Positions 1 to 8,076 of a DNA stretch of 64,000 bases are shown piece by piece. The stretch comes from Bdellovibrionales bacterium (GTDB lineage: Bacteria > Bdellovibrionota > UBA2428), in NCBI GenBank assembly GCA_018266335.1, contig JAFEAR010000101.1:1-64000 (forward strand), given 5' to 3'. Every line of letters begins with the position of its first letter. Positions within the stretch are counted from its first letter, which is position 1. The position numbers and the translations under genes were made by a program. Under the pieces are notes generated by a model. The model did no database searches. It had not been told where the DNA came from and saw only the letters and a list, made by a program, of their open reading frames with translations.

Positions 1-117
1 CGCCGGACGAGAGTACGTGCAGAACCAAGCGAAGTCGGAGGAAGCGGCTTTGCTTGGTAACGAGAAATCAGATAGTTGCGAACTTTTCGGCCCTCATGGT
101 TCGAGGACCTTGACATT

Positions 118-204
118 TGGTGCCCGGAAGAGGACTTGAACCTCCACCCCCTTGCGAGGACAGGCTTCTGAGACCTGCGTGTCTACCAATTCCACCATCC
201 GGGC
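118..204 (-). tRNA. tRNA-Leu (anticodon CAG)
   Basis: Read on the minus strand this folds into a class II tRNA of 87 nt. The acceptor stem is GCCCGGA paired with TCCGGGC, followed by discriminator A and an encoded CCA (118-120). The D-arm contains GGTAGACAC. The anticodon loop is CTCAGAA, giving anticodon CAG. A long variable arm follows, then the T-loop motif GTTCAAGTC. The long variable arm and the anticodon agree on leucine (CUG codons). It lies 24 bases downstream of mnmA on the same strand, so it may share that transcript or have its own promoter in the gap. Confidence 0.95.
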
Positions 205-228
205 ACGGAGATGCGAACGAAGAGAGAC

Positions 229-1467
229 TTATCGGGATTCGTGGCCGAGGTCAAATCCGCTCTTGCTGGGGCGTTCGGCCTCGTTCACGGAGATCACTTC
301 TTGAATCCAGCCGCCGCCTAAGCAGAGGTTGCCGTCGTACATGACCACGGCCTGACCGGGAGTGATGGCGCGCTGGGCTTCTACAAAACGCACTTCCAGG
401 CGGTTGTCGCCGAGCAGGCGAATTTCGGCGTCCACCAGCGGAGCGCGGTGACGAATTTTAACTTGTACCCGTTTAGGTTGGCGCAGATCGGGCGCCACAA
501 TCCAGTTCAGATTAGTGGCCATTAGGCCCCAGCGCATAAGGTCGCGCTCTAGGCCCAGAACAACAAGGTTGCGGATGGCATCGATTTTAACCACGTAGAA
601 CTGGTCGGCATGGTGAATGCCCATGTTCTTGGCCATGGTGAGTGCGGGGCCCAGGCCCTTGCGCTGCCCAAGGGTGTATTTGAACACGCCATCGTGGTTG
701 CCGAGCACTTGGTTCTCGGTGGTCACAATGTAGCCGCCCTTGCGCATCGAGGGCGAGGTGCGATCTTCAATGAACTTCGCGTAGCCATCGGGCGGCACAA
801 AGCAAATCTCTTGGCTGTCGGGTTTTTCGGCGGTCGTAAGGCCAAACTCTTCGGCCATCTTGCGCACTTCGGGTTTGGTTAGGCCGCCCAGCGGGAAAAG
901 AGTTTTTTCTAGCTGGCGCTGGGTCAGATTGAACAAGAAGTAAGTTTGGTCCTTGGCTTCGTCCTTCGCCTTCCACAGGCAATAACCCAGCTCCGGCTCT
1001 TTGGAGAGCCGTGCGTAGTGGCCGGTGGCAATGAAGTCCGCGCCCATGTCCATGGCCTTGCGGTAGAGGTGATTGAATTTAACTTTCGTGTTGCACATGA
1101 CGCACGGATTAGGCGTGCGCCCCTGCATGTATTCGTTCACGAAATAATCGACCACGTTGGCGTCGAAAGTTTTTTCGGTGTCGAGCACATAGAAGGGAAT
1201 GCCAATGGTCTCGGCCACGCGGCGAGCGTCTTCCATGTCCTTCATGGAGCAGCAGGTGCCGCCGGATTCATCTTTCAAGTATTTCGAGTAATCGGTGGTC
1301 TGGAGGGCGATGCCCACCACTTCATAACCTTGGCGCTTCAAAAGCGCCGCAGTCACGGACGAGTCCACGCCGCCGGACATCGCAACGACTACTTTCTTGC
1401 CGGCCCCGGGCAGCGCGTTCGCCTTGCTCGTGTCCTGAATGTAGGGGTTGCCTTTGATTTCCGACAT
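229..1467 (-). CDS. mnmA: tRNA-specific 2-thiouridylase MnmA
   Basis: MnmA activates U34 of tRNA-Lys, -Glu and -Gln with ATP and inserts sulfur to give 2-thiouridine. The 412-residue product has the PP-loop SGGVDSS at residues 31-37. The two catalytic cysteines lie in NPCVMCN (C125) and SQEICFVPP (C222), and the adenylation and central domains are complete. About 24 residues precede the usual N-terminus (KKVVVAMSGG), so a slightly later start is possible. The cysteine desulfurase gene ends 11 bases upstream on the same strand and is the likely sulfur donor. Confidence 0.96.
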   Translation of the reverse strand: MSEIKGNPYIQDTSKANALPGAGKKVVVAMSGGVDSSVTAALLKRQGYEVVGIALQTTDYSKYLKDESGGTCCSMKDMEDARRVAETIGIPFYVLDTEKTFDANVVDYFVNEYMQGRTPNPCVMCNTKVKFNHLYRKAMDMGADFIATGHYARLSKEPELGYCLWKAKDEAKDQTYFLFNLTQRQLEKTLFPLGGLTKPEVRKMAEEFGLTTAEKPDSQEICFVPPDGYAKFIEDRTSPSMRKGGYIVTTENQVLGNHDGVFKYTLGQRKGLGPALTMAKNMGIHHADQFYVVKIDAIRNLVVLGLERDLMRWGLMATNLNWIVAPDLRQPKRVQVKIRHRAPLVDAEIRLLGDNRLEVRFVEAQRAITPGQAVVMYDGNLCLGGGWIQEVISVNEAERPSKSGFDLGHESR

Positions 1468-1478
1468 GGTTGGCTCGC

Positions 1479-2783
1479 TTAACTGCGAATCTCCGGCAGG
1501 AGCTCGGCGCTTTGCCGGCGGGCTTCGCGAATGTGCGCAACTTTTTTGCGTACGGAACTGAGAAAGTCTTCAACTTCTTGGTCGGTAGTTTCTACGCCCA
1601 CGCACACGCGCAGCGAAGAGAGCGCTTCGTCGCGCGTAAAGCCCATGGCGGTGAGCACGCGCGAGGGTTTTAGGCTGCCCGAGTTACAGGCCGAGCCGCT
1701 CGACACGCAAAAGCCATCGAGATCCAGCGCGAGGAGCAAACTTTCTTCCGGGCAACCGTCCACGTGGAAGTTGAGTGTGTTCGGAAGGGCGGGCACATCG
1801 TTTTGCGTGGGCACACCGTGAAGAACAATGCCGGGAATTTCGCGCAGACCCGCAGCGAGTTTTTCTTGCAGGCGACGCATGTGCGCGCGCCAAGCATTGC
1901 CGTGTTCGGCCCAGGCTTCGAGTGCCAGGCGAAAACCTAGCGCCCCTACGGAGTTCAGAGTGCCGGCGCGGCGTTTGCGCTCCTGTGTGCCGCCCGTCAT
2001 TTGCGCCTTGAACGGAGCTTGCGGACGCACCCACAGTGCACCTACGCCGGCGGGGCCACCCAATTTGTGGGCGGAGAGCGAAAGGTAATCGGCAAAGTGC
2101 AGTGCGCGGCGCACGCGAGCGGGATCCAACTTGCCGAGCGCCTGTGCGCCATCCAGCAGCACCCATACGCGTTGCGCGGACAGTGGATGTTGTCCGCCCT
2201 TAATTTTTTGTTGGTGCATTTGTGGTTTTTGCCCGAAGCGCGCGTGCAGTTGCGGCAAGAGGGCATCAAGATCGAAGGCCACGCCCGTTTCGTTGTTGCA
2301 GAGTTGCACGCACAACAGAACATCGGTGGTGTCGTTGGCGCCGAGCGTGTCGCCAATGCTCGCGAGCACGGCGGGAATATCGAGCGAGCCGTCGTGGCGC
2401 ACGGAGAATTGTTCGGTGGGGCAGGGAAGCGCGCCGAGAGTGTCGATCACGGCGGAGTGTTCTACGGTGGTGGCAAAAACTTTGGTCGTGCGACCAGCGA
2501 GCAGGCGCTCTTCCACGAAACCGCGCATGGCGAGGTTGATGGCTTCGGTAGCTCCCGAGAGAAGAATAAATTCATCGCCATCGCCGCGTCCCAGAGCTTG
2601 GCAAAGGGCCGCGCGTAAATCCGAAATGCCCTTCTTGGCTGCCTGGCCGCGGCGGTGAATGCTAGAGGGGTTAGCAAGTGAGGGACATTCTTGAAGAATT
2701 GCTTGCGACAAGCCCTGGCGTACGCTGGGCAAGAGGGGGTGAGTGGCGTTGCAATCCAGGTAGATTTCGCGCTGCGTGATCAT
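1479..2783 (-). CDS. cysteine desulfurase (NifS/IscS family)
   Basis: A PLP enzyme that removes sulfur from cysteine as an enzyme-bound persulfide. Visible signatures are the N-terminal IYLDCNATHP, the PLP lysine in SAHKLGGPAGVGALWV and the persulfide loop SSGSACNSGSLKPSRVL. At 434 residues it is somewhat longer than IscS (about 400); extra sequence lies around the middle (QMHQQKIKGGQHP). I chose the ATG at 2783, directly after an AAAGGGGGG ribosome site; a TTG six codons upstream has no such site. It probably forms an operon with mnmA and supplies it with sulfur. No iscU or iscA neighbour is present, so a role in tRNA thiolation is favoured over general Fe-S assembly. Confidence 0.9.
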   Translation of the reverse strand: MITQREIYLDCNATHPLLPSVRQGLSQAILQECPSLANPSSIHRRGQAAKKGISDLRAALCQALGRGDGDEFILLSGATEAINLAMRGFVEERLLAGRTTKVFATTVEHSAVIDTLGALPCPTEQFSVRHDGSLDIPAVLASIGDTLGANDTTDVLLCVQLCNNETGVAFDLDALLPQLHARFGQKPQMHQQKIKGGQHPLSAQRVWVLLDGAQALGKLDPARVRRALHFADYLSLSAHKLGGPAGVGALWVRPQAPFKAQMTGGTQERKRRAGTLNSVGALGFRLALEAWAEHGNAWRAHMRRLQEKLAAGLREIPGIVLHGVPTQNDVPALPNTLNFHVDGCPEESLLLALDLDGFCVSSGSACNSGSLKPSRVLTAMGFTRDEALSSLRVCVGVETTDQEVEDFLSSVRKKVAHIREARRQSAELLPEIRS

Positions 2784-2868
2784 CCCCCCTTTAAATGCCA
2801 AACCGGCCGGGGGGGAGTCAAACTTAAAGCATGGTAAGGCCTAGGCCCCTGCCCGTAAAATTGACACT

Positions 2869-3831
2869 ATGAGACTTTCTCTCGCGTTCCTGACCTTGGC
2901 TTCTTTGGTGGCTCGGGCCGAAGTCCCCGACATCCAGATTTCGCCCCCGAGCCCCTCCAGGCCGGCGGCGGGGCGGTCTCAGGCTCCGGGACGTCGGGTG
3001 GGCGAAAGCGAGCCCTTCTTCGATATCTCAACCCGCTTTCGGCACAACTCCGGGGTGCCGGAGTTTCGGTCCAGTTTGATTGGCGTGCCTTCGCAAACCA
3101 TATCTATCAACCCGGGCCCCCTGGCCCGCCCCACGGGTGATTTGAGCATTTCGCGCACCGAAATTTCGGCCTCGTTGCTGGCCTTGCACGCGGCGGACTT
3201 TACGTCGCGCCTAGGCTTTATGTTGCCCATCAATACGTTGAGTTCCACGAATGACCAAGTGGCGCAGGGTTCGGAGCTGGGCGGTTACGAAATTTCGCTC
3301 GGCGGCCGCTACCTGCGCGACATTGGCTACCGTGTGTCGTGGGCGCAGCATCGCTCCGGCAAATTGCATTTGCACGATCCGAACGACGAGCTCGGCGTAG
3401 GTTTGTACTACGAAATTCGCGAAGCCAGCCAGGACTCCCTGGTGAGTTTGCTGCTGGGGCCGGAGCTAGAGTTTCCATTTATGCCGAGCGATCCGGATGC
3501 CGTGGTGGCCTACCAAATGAATTGGGGTGGCCGGGCGCGCGTGCAAGCGGACACGGGCATCGGTAGCGATTTGCATTTTCGGTGGGGAGTTACGGCGCTG
3601 CTTCGGCGCGTGAATGGTTACTCGGTAGCCGGCGTGGAGCAAGGCGGGGCGGGACTCTTTGCTGCCATGCCTTCGGCCGAATACGAAATGATGCGCGACT
3701 TGTGGGTGGGCGTTGCCGCCGAAATTCCGCTCTTCCGTCCTGAGGGGCGCGAAGAGGCCTTTGGCAACGTAGGTTTGCCGGGACTCTTTGGATCTTCGTT
3801 TGGCGTGACAGTGCGCGTTTCAGCGCTTTGA
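2869..3831 (+). CDS. secreted, probable outer-membrane protein of unknown function
   Basis: The 320-residue product starts with a signal peptide (MRLSLAFLTLASLVARA, then EVPD). A proline-rich linker follows, then a body rich in alternating polar and hydrophobic residues with many Gly and aromatic positions, ending in GVTVRVSAL. This pattern suits a beta-barrel or beta-sandwich in the outer membrane, but I recognise no named family. It is transcribed divergently from the cysteine desulfurase, with 85 bases between the starts. Its last 12 bases overlap the end of the convergent gene at 3820-4281. Confidence 0.7.
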   Translation: MRLSLAFLTLASLVARAEVPDIQISPPSPSRPAAGRSQAPGRRVGESEPFFDISTRFRHNSGVPEFRSSLIGVPSQTISINPGPLARPTGDLSISRTEISASLLALHAADFTSRLGFMLPINTLSSTNDQVAQGSELGGYEISLGGRYLRDIGYRVSWAQHRSGKLHLHDPNDELGVGLYYEIREASQDSLVSLLLGPELEFPFMPSDPDAVVAYQMNWGGRARVQADTGIGSDLHFRWGVTALLRRVNGYSVAGVEQGGAGLFAAMPSAEYEMMRDLWVGVAAEIPLFRPEGREEAFGNVGLPGLFGSSFGVTVRVSAL

Positions 3832-4281
3832 GGGTAGCGTCTTGATGCCGTCCTTGAAGAGGACGTCGATTTTATTTTCGCGACGGGTTTGAACCACGCC
3901 TTTGCCGAAAACTGCGTGTTCCACAACTTCGCCCACGCTGAAACTAATTCCGGGGTCGAAGTTGTTCACGGGTTTGGTGCCCCATTTCTTAACGCCCGCA
4001 AACCATGTGGTCTCGATAGCGTCCGAGGATATCCCGCCCGAAGCGGCCTGGGGATTACGCACAATCACGTTGCGCCCGGGAGCGCGCGTGAGGGTGACGG
4101 TCTTGGCGGCGCGGCGGTACTTGTGTTCGGAACCGCAGGCCTTGCAGACCACGCGGTCTACGATGCCGTCTTTGCCTTGGTTGCGCACCACGTGCCACGT
4201 TTCCGTTTTCTCCTTCGTGCACCAAGTGAAGATGTCTTGGGCAACGGGAGTGCGGTCGGGATCGGTTTTGGTGGCGTTCAT
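3820..4281 (-). CDS. small zinc-ribbon-like protein with UvrD-tail-like C-terminal domain
   Basis: The 153-residue soluble protein has no signal peptide. Residues roughly 20-50 contain WCTKEKTETWHVV and VCKACGSEHKY, which resembles a partial zinc ribbon. The last 40 residues, VGEVVEHAVFGKGVVQ followed by IDVLFKDGIKTL, match the shape of the small domain at the C-terminus of UvrD/PcrA/Rep helicases (G-x-V-x-H-x-x-F-G-x-G) that contacts RNA polymerase. I infer nucleic acid or RNA polymerase contact, unproven. It ends inside the end of the convergent gene and follows the CDF transporter by only 9 bases in reverse order. Confidence 0.72.
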   Translation of the reverse strand: MNATKTDPDRTPVAQDIFTWCTKEKTETWHVVRNQGKDGIVDRVVCKACGSEHKYRRAAKTVTLTRAPGRNVIVRNPQAASGGISSDAIETTWFAGVKKWGTKPVNNFDPGISFSVGEVVEHAVFGKGVVQTRRENKIDVLFKDGIKTLPSKR

Positions 4282-4290
4282 GCGGTCATT

Positions 4291-5235
4291 TTATCTTGTG
4301 CCGGGGCTTTTGTCTTCGTCGCAACGGCCTAAGCAGTCGTCTTCGCCGTGTTCGGTTTCGATTGTGACGTGGAGCGCGTGCGATTCGCCGGCCAATTTTT
4401 TGATGTTCTGTTTAATCGCACGCAGGCGATTGGAGTCCTGCGCCAGGCTCATCTCCAAGACAACGTGCAGCGAGAGCACGTGGCGGGCCCCGTCCAAACT
4501 CCACACGTGCAAATCGTGCAGGCCCAGCACTCCTGGCAGTTGGGTTACGCGGGTCGAAAAATTTTCTACATTAAAATCGGCGGGAGCGGCCTGCAGGAAG
4601 AAGCGCAGGGTGGTGTGCAGTTCGCGCCACACGTTGCGCGAGACCCACACGGCCAGCAGAATAGCGAGGGCGGGATCCACCCAGGTCCAATGCTTCCAGG
4701 TAATGAACACGGCGGCAACGAGTGTGGCGAGCCAGCCCAGAGCATCCTCTACGAAGTGCCACGAGAGCATGCGCTCGTTCTGGCTGCGGCCCATTTTCAT
4801 TTTGAGGGCCGCGGCGCCGTTGACCAGGAGTCCCAGGACCGAGAGGCCGATCATGCCCATGCCGAGGGGCTCGCGCGGATTTTGAAAGCGCGAAATGGCC
4901 TCGAAAAGAATCACAACGGATCCGGAGAGAATCACCACGCCCGAGATCAGGGCGGAGAGCAGCGAGAAGCGGCGGTAGCCAAAACTGTACTCGGCGTCGG
5001 GCCGCTTCTGTGAATAGCGTTCGAAGTAAAGGGCCAGAGCGAGGCTAGCGGAGTCGCCAAGGTCGTGCACGGCATCGGCCAGAATGGCCACGCTGCCCGT
5101 GTAGAGGCCGCCGATAATTTCGATGAGCGTGAAGGCAAGGTTAAGGCCAAAGCCCCACCATAGTGCTTGGGTGGAGCCTCCGTGATCGTGCGCGTGGCCG
5201 TGCGAATGATGATGGTGCGAGTGGCCGTGTTCCAT
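4291..5235 (-). CDS. cation diffusion facilitator metal transporter (CzcD/ZitB type)
   Basis: An inner-membrane proton antiporter of the CDF family, exporting Zn2+ or related divalent cations. The 314-residue protein begins with a very His-rich cytoplasmic segment (residues 2-18). Six predicted membrane spans follow and carry the two metal-site motifs HDLGD (H57, D61) and HFVED (H160, D164), then a cytoplasmic C-terminal domain with paired histidines. The His-Asp/His-Asp site favours zinc. The start codon overlaps no neighbour, and the lipoprotein gene ends 14 bases upstream. Confidence 0.93.
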   Translation of the reverse strand: MEHGHSHHHHSHGHAHDHGGSTQALWWGFGLNLAFTLIEIIGGLYTGSVAILADAVHDLGDSASLALALYFERYSQKRPDAEYSFGYRRFSLLSALISGVVILSGSVVILFEAISRFQNPREPLGMGMIGLSVLGLLVNGAAALKMKMGRSQNERMLSWHFVEDALGWLATLVAAVFITWKHWTWVDPALAILLAVWVSRNVWRELHTTLRFFLQAAPADFNVENFSTRVTQLPGVLGLHDLHVWSLDGARHVLSLHVVLEMSLAQDSNRLRAIKQNIKKLAGESHALHVTIETEHGEDDCLGRCDEDKSPGTR

Positions 5236-5249
5236 TGCTGGAACTTAGC

Positions 5250-5741
5250 CTACTTCGTCGGCGTGGTTTGATCGAGTTCCGGCCAGTTCAGAGTTGCACG
5301 GGCGGCAATCGTGCCCTGAAGCGGTTGCGCGGTGGTTTGGTAGCCGTCGGAGTCGAAAGTTACGGCAATCTCGATGATCCATTCTTCGTACTCTTCGATG
5401 TAGGTGCTGCCTTTGGCCTTCACTACGAAGGAGCTGCCGGCGGGAGTCGTTACGTTATCGGCGAGCATGACGAAGGTTGATGCCCCGTGGGCGCGAGCGA
5501 AGACACGGTAGGGCGTAGCGGCCGGATCAAATCCCAGCTGGTTTACGGCAATTTCCGCCGAGTTGGCGGTGATGTCGGGAGTTACGTCGGCGCAAGCCAA
5601 GAGGGTGGCCGAGCTGCTGTTTGCGCAAAGAGGTTGCGAGCTCCAAATTTCATCTTGAGCTCCAGCGCCGATGCCTTTGCGAGCCTGGGCGCAGCCAGCA
5701 AGCAGAGCCAAGGTCAGCGAGGTCGTAAGAATGAAGCGCAT
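5250..5741 (-). CDS. small lipoprotein of unknown function
   Basis: 163 residues beginning MRFILTTSLTLALLAGCAQA, with a clear lipobox (LLAG-C). The protein should therefore be lipidated and anchored on the periplasmic side of a membrane. I chose ATG 5741 because an AGGGGGA ribosome site lies five bases before it; an in-frame TTG further upstream lacks one. The mature part has a few cysteines and predicted beta-rich sequence. No family is recognised. It reads in the same direction as the CDF transporter gene, 14 bases apart, so they may be co-transcribed. Confidence 0.75.
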   Translation of the reverse strand: MRFILTTSLTLALLAGCAQARKGIGAGAQDEIWSSQPLCANSSSATLLACADVTPDITANSAEIAVNQLGFDPAATPYRVFARAHGASTFVMLADNVTTPAGSSFVVKAKGSTYIEEYEEWIIEIAVTFDSDGYQTTAQPLQGTIAARATLNWPELDQTTPTK

Positions 5742-5913
5742 AAAAGTCCCCCTGCCCAAATGGTTGCAGGAGTGGTGCCACCCAAAGCTCCCTGCGAAAT
5801 AGAGAACTTAGCCAAAACCATGTGCTAGAGGTGTCCAATACTTAGTCGGTCAAAATCCATAAGATTCTTTTAATTCAATAGTTTATACCGTGTACCGAAT
5901 GTGGCTTGTCAGC

Positions 5914-5930
5914 TGTCTAAACTATCGACA
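5914..5930. promoter_or_regulatory. candidate operator dyad upstream of the XRE gene
   Basis: TGTCTAAACTATCGACA is an imperfect 17-bp dyad (TGTC...GACA). Its left half TGTCTAAA and its spacing match the near-perfect dyad TGTCTAAAGTTTAGACA at 27365-27381. It lies about 40 bases upstream of the left inverted repeat. The position suits autoregulation by the adjacent XRE protein, but that is inference. Confidence 0.35.
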
Positions 5931-5967
5931 CCGGAAAGGCCTACCGCCCAGAAACATCCTGCCTGCA

Positions 5968-5999
5968 CCCTTGTGCATTTGTCTCCAATTTGTGACAGC
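5968..5999. repeat. left copy of a perfect 32-bp inverted repeat
   Basis: Starts CCCTTGTGCATTTGTC and ends CAATTTGTGACAGC. The exact reverse complement occurs at 6483-6514, so the two copies bound a 547-bp unit holding only the XRE gene. No target-site duplication is visible: the six bases outside the left copy (CCTGCA) and outside the right copy (GGGATT) differ. Confidence 0.9.
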
Positions 6000-6017
6000 C
6001 GCGAGGCTGCAAATTGG
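5985..6017 (+). promoter_or_regulatory. hairpin overlapping the left inverted repeat
   Basis: CCAATTTG (5985-5992) pairs with CAAATTGG (6010-6017), and CAGCC (5996-6000) pairs with GGCTG (6005-6009) around a GCGA loop. This gives a 13-bp stem with a TGA bulge. The outer arm uses bases of the left inverted repeat, so this fold and pairing with the distant right copy exclude each other. It lies just before the possible XRE starts. Confidence 0.55.
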
Positions 6018-6043
6018 CAAGCTTTTCGCACGGGCCAAAGCCC

Positions 6044-6478
6044 ATGACACAATTAGGAACTCGCTACAGCAAAATAGATGGATCGCCCCTCATGTCGCGC
6101 GCCAAAATTGCGCGCAATTTTCGGCAGCTGCTTTTGCACTACCACGCCCTTTGGGACCCAAGTTTTGAAATTGTCTTTTGGCGCAAAGGCAACGAGGTCA
6201 TCTGCGAAGTTCAGAATTCCGATACGCCCCTCGATCGCGAACGGGTAGCACAGCTCCGCCAAAGGGCGCACGAACTGCAGATGGATCCCGCGCGCCTGAT
6301 TCGTAGCAAACGCAAGGTACTCGGGCTATCCATTACCCGGGCCGCGCAACAAGCCGGTATGGCGCGAAGCTACTGGAATATGATCGAGCGTGGTCAGCGC
6401 AGACTCTCGCTAGTGGCCGCCCAAAAGATCGGACAGGTGCTCGACCTACCGAGCACGGAACTCTTGGGACTAAGCTAA
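6044..6478 (+). CDS. XRE-family helix-turn-helix regulator
   Basis: The C-terminal half carries a Cro/CI-type helix-turn-helix: KVLGLSITRAAQQAGMARSY, then WNMIERGQRRLSLVAAQKIG and a typical hydrophobic end. The N-terminal 70 residues match nothing I recognise. The start is uncertain: TTG 6014, ATG 6044 and ATG 6092 are in frame and none has a good ribosome site; I give 144 residues from 6044. The gene is alone between the two copies of the 32-bp inverted repeat, whose right copy begins four bases after the stop. Likely a DNA-binding repressor; targets unknown. A solitary antitoxin is another possibility, but no toxin gene is adjacent. Confidence 0.8.
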   Translation: MTQLGTRYSKIDGSPLMSRAKIARNFRQLLLHYHALWDPSFEIVFWRKGNEVICEVQNSDTPLDRERVAQLRQRAHELQMDPARLIRSKRKVLGLSITRAAQQAGMARSYWNMIERGQRRLSLVAAQKIGQVLDLPSTELLGLS

Positions 6479-6482
6479 GGGA

Positions 6483-6514
6483 GCTGTCACAAATTGGAGA
6501 CAAATGCACAAGGG
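6483..6514. repeat. right copy of a perfect 32-bp inverted repeat
   Basis: Exact reverse complement of 5968-5999, beginning GCTGTCACAAATTGGAGAC. It starts four bases after the stop of the XRE gene and lies 35 bases from the end of lnt on the other strand. As RNA the two copies could pair over the whole message. Confidence 0.9.
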
Positions 6515-6549
6515 GGGATTGGGGCGGTTGGTGGTTGGGGGCGTGCTTG

Positions 6550-8076
6550 CTAGTTGGTGGCGGGGAGGCGCTTTTGTTGGTGCTCTACGGGGAGTTCGCC
6601 GAAGATGAGGGCCATGTCGTCGCGGGGGCCGCTGGCCATGACTTCGCCCCAGGGGGCGACAATCTGCGAGAGCCCAGTGTTGGTAGGGCGTAGCAACGGT
6701 AAGCCCACTCGTGCAGCGGCCCAGCGTGCAAGGTGTGCGTTTTGGAAAGGCTCCGAAGTAGGACCGTACCAGGAATCGTTCGAGGGATTGATGAGCACGA
6801 GCGGCCGGCCGGGATACTTGGCGTGGGCTTCGCGCACAAAATTATCGACGAAGCTTTCGAACAGAATTTCGTAGCACACGAGCGGCAAGAACACGGCGCC
6901 CGCCGGGTCGGGATGGGCGAGTCCACCCAAGTCATGGCCACGGCCAAAGTGATTCACCGCCGGAAATAATTTGTAGAGGCCAGGAAAAGTTTCGTCGCCC
7001 GGAATGTACTCGCCAAAGGCGAGGCGAAGATTTTTTTGGTAGCGCGACACGTAGCCGGTGCGCTCGTGAAAAAACGCAATGATGTTGTAATCCATGGGCA
7101 CGAGTTTGCCGCCGAAGGGCGTGACCATGTTTTCGTAGGAGCCCACAAGCTGGAGCCCGCGGGTCTGGCGAGTCCAGTCCTCTAAAATTTTGCGGTCACG
7201 GGCATCGGCCGTGGGGGCACCCGGAAAAGACGTTTCGGGCCAGAGCACCCAGGGCTCCACGCCCGCGGTGGCCGCGGGTGCCAAGTGGATTGCTGCGCGT
7301 TCGATGAGATCGCGATGCACGGCCAGAACGTTGTGCACTGTGGGCATGATTTTAAGTTTGGTGAGTTTCTTTTCGTAGTTACCGATGTTGCCCTGAACGA
7401 GTGCGATGGGTTGGCGATCGGCGTATCGCTTGCGTAGTTCAGAGCGCGCCCAGAAGCCCACGCCGTAAGCCGAGCCAAAAACGAGGAGCACGGAGAGTGC
7501 CATGCGCCAGTAGAGCGCTTTGTTTTTGGGCCGCAGGGTGAGGTCCGCCAGGTAAACGGCCAAACCAAAGAAGAGCACGCGCCAGCCCCAGGTGCCGAAC
7601 TTGGCCACCGAGGCCATGAGAATTGGATCCGAGCCCACGCTCATAACGGGGCTCCACGGAAACAGGCGCGGATCGAATCCGTCGTAAGCTACGAGCAAGA
7701 GCGTAAGTCCCACGCGGCGGAAGCGACCGGGCAGTCGGTAGTCAATCCAGCCCCATAGGGCGCCGAAGGCCGCGGGAATAAGGGCAAAGCCCAGGTAAAC
7801 GAGAATCATGGCGGGCACCGCTACGAGCCAGCTGAGATTCGCAAATTCCTTGAGCGTGTAGGCGAGCCAATAAAAGCCAAAGATGTTGACCGCAAAGCTG
7901 TACACGGCAAAGCGCACCGCGGAAGGACCTTTGCTGGGCGGACCAGACCGCGTGGGAGAATCGAGAAGGGCGCGGGCAAAAAAGATAAATCCGATCAGAG
8001 CCAAGGGCCACAGCCCGAAGGGAGGAAAAGCGAGGGCAACGATGAGGGCGACTAGGATGGGTTCAAGCACCGTCAT
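6550..8076 (-). CDS. lnt: apolipoprotein N-acyltransferase Lnt
   Basis: Lnt adds the third acyl chain to the N-terminal cysteine of lipoproteins in the inner membrane. The 508-residue protein has an N-terminal membrane domain of about seven spans (residues 1-210) and a periplasmic nitrilase domain. The catalytic Glu, Lys and Cys are present in WPETSFPG (E281), YQKNLRLAFGEY (K348) and LVCYEILFE (C401). The start overlaps the cmk stop by four bases (ATGA), placing it at the end of the long envelope array. Together with LolCD in the same array it gives lipoprotein maturation and sorting. Confidence 0.96.
   Translation of the reverse strand: MTVLEPILVALIVALAFPPFGLWPLALIGFIFFARALLDSPTRSGPPSKGPSAVRFAVYSFAVNIFGFYWLAYTLKEFANLSWLVAVPAMILVYLGFALIPAAFGALWGWIDYRLPGRFRRVGLTLLLVAYDGFDPRLFPWSPVMSVGSDPILMASVAKFGTWGWRVLFFGLAVYLADLTLRPKNKALYWRMALSVLLVFGSAYGVGFWARSELRKRYADRQPIALVQGNIGNYEKKLTKLKIMPTVHNVLAVHRDLIERAAIHLAPAATAGVEPWVLWPETSFPGAPTADARDRKILEDWTRQTRGLQLVGSYENMVTPFGGKLVPMDYNIIAFFHERTGYVSRYQKNLRLAFGEYIPGDETFPGLYKLFPAVNHFGRGHDLGGLAHPDPAGAVFLPLVCYEILFESFVDNFVREAHAKYPGRPLVLINPSNDSWYGPTSEPFQNAHLARWAAARVGLPLLRPTNTGLSQIVAPWGEVMASGPRDDMALIFGELPVEHQQKRLPATN

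Larger units (their letters stand above)
5742..6043. other. AT-richer intergenic region before the XRE gene
   Basis: About 300 bases without a convincing gene. It is visibly richer in A and T (for example 5845-5890) than the flanking genes. It holds a 17-bp dyad at 5914-5930, the left copy of a 32-bp inverted repeat and a local hairpin, listed separately. It must contain the promoter of the lipoprotein gene on the minus strand and probably that of the XRE gene on the plus strand. I could not assign either promoter with confidence. Confidence 0.5.

Noticed and set aside
1..117. Open frames before tRNA-Leu, such as a short frame ending at 60
   Set aside because: Too short and cut by the window edge; no family signal in any frame, and the longest one runs into the tRNA.
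5968..6514. Classical insertion sequence
   Set aside because: No transposase, no target duplication, and the single gene is a regulator.
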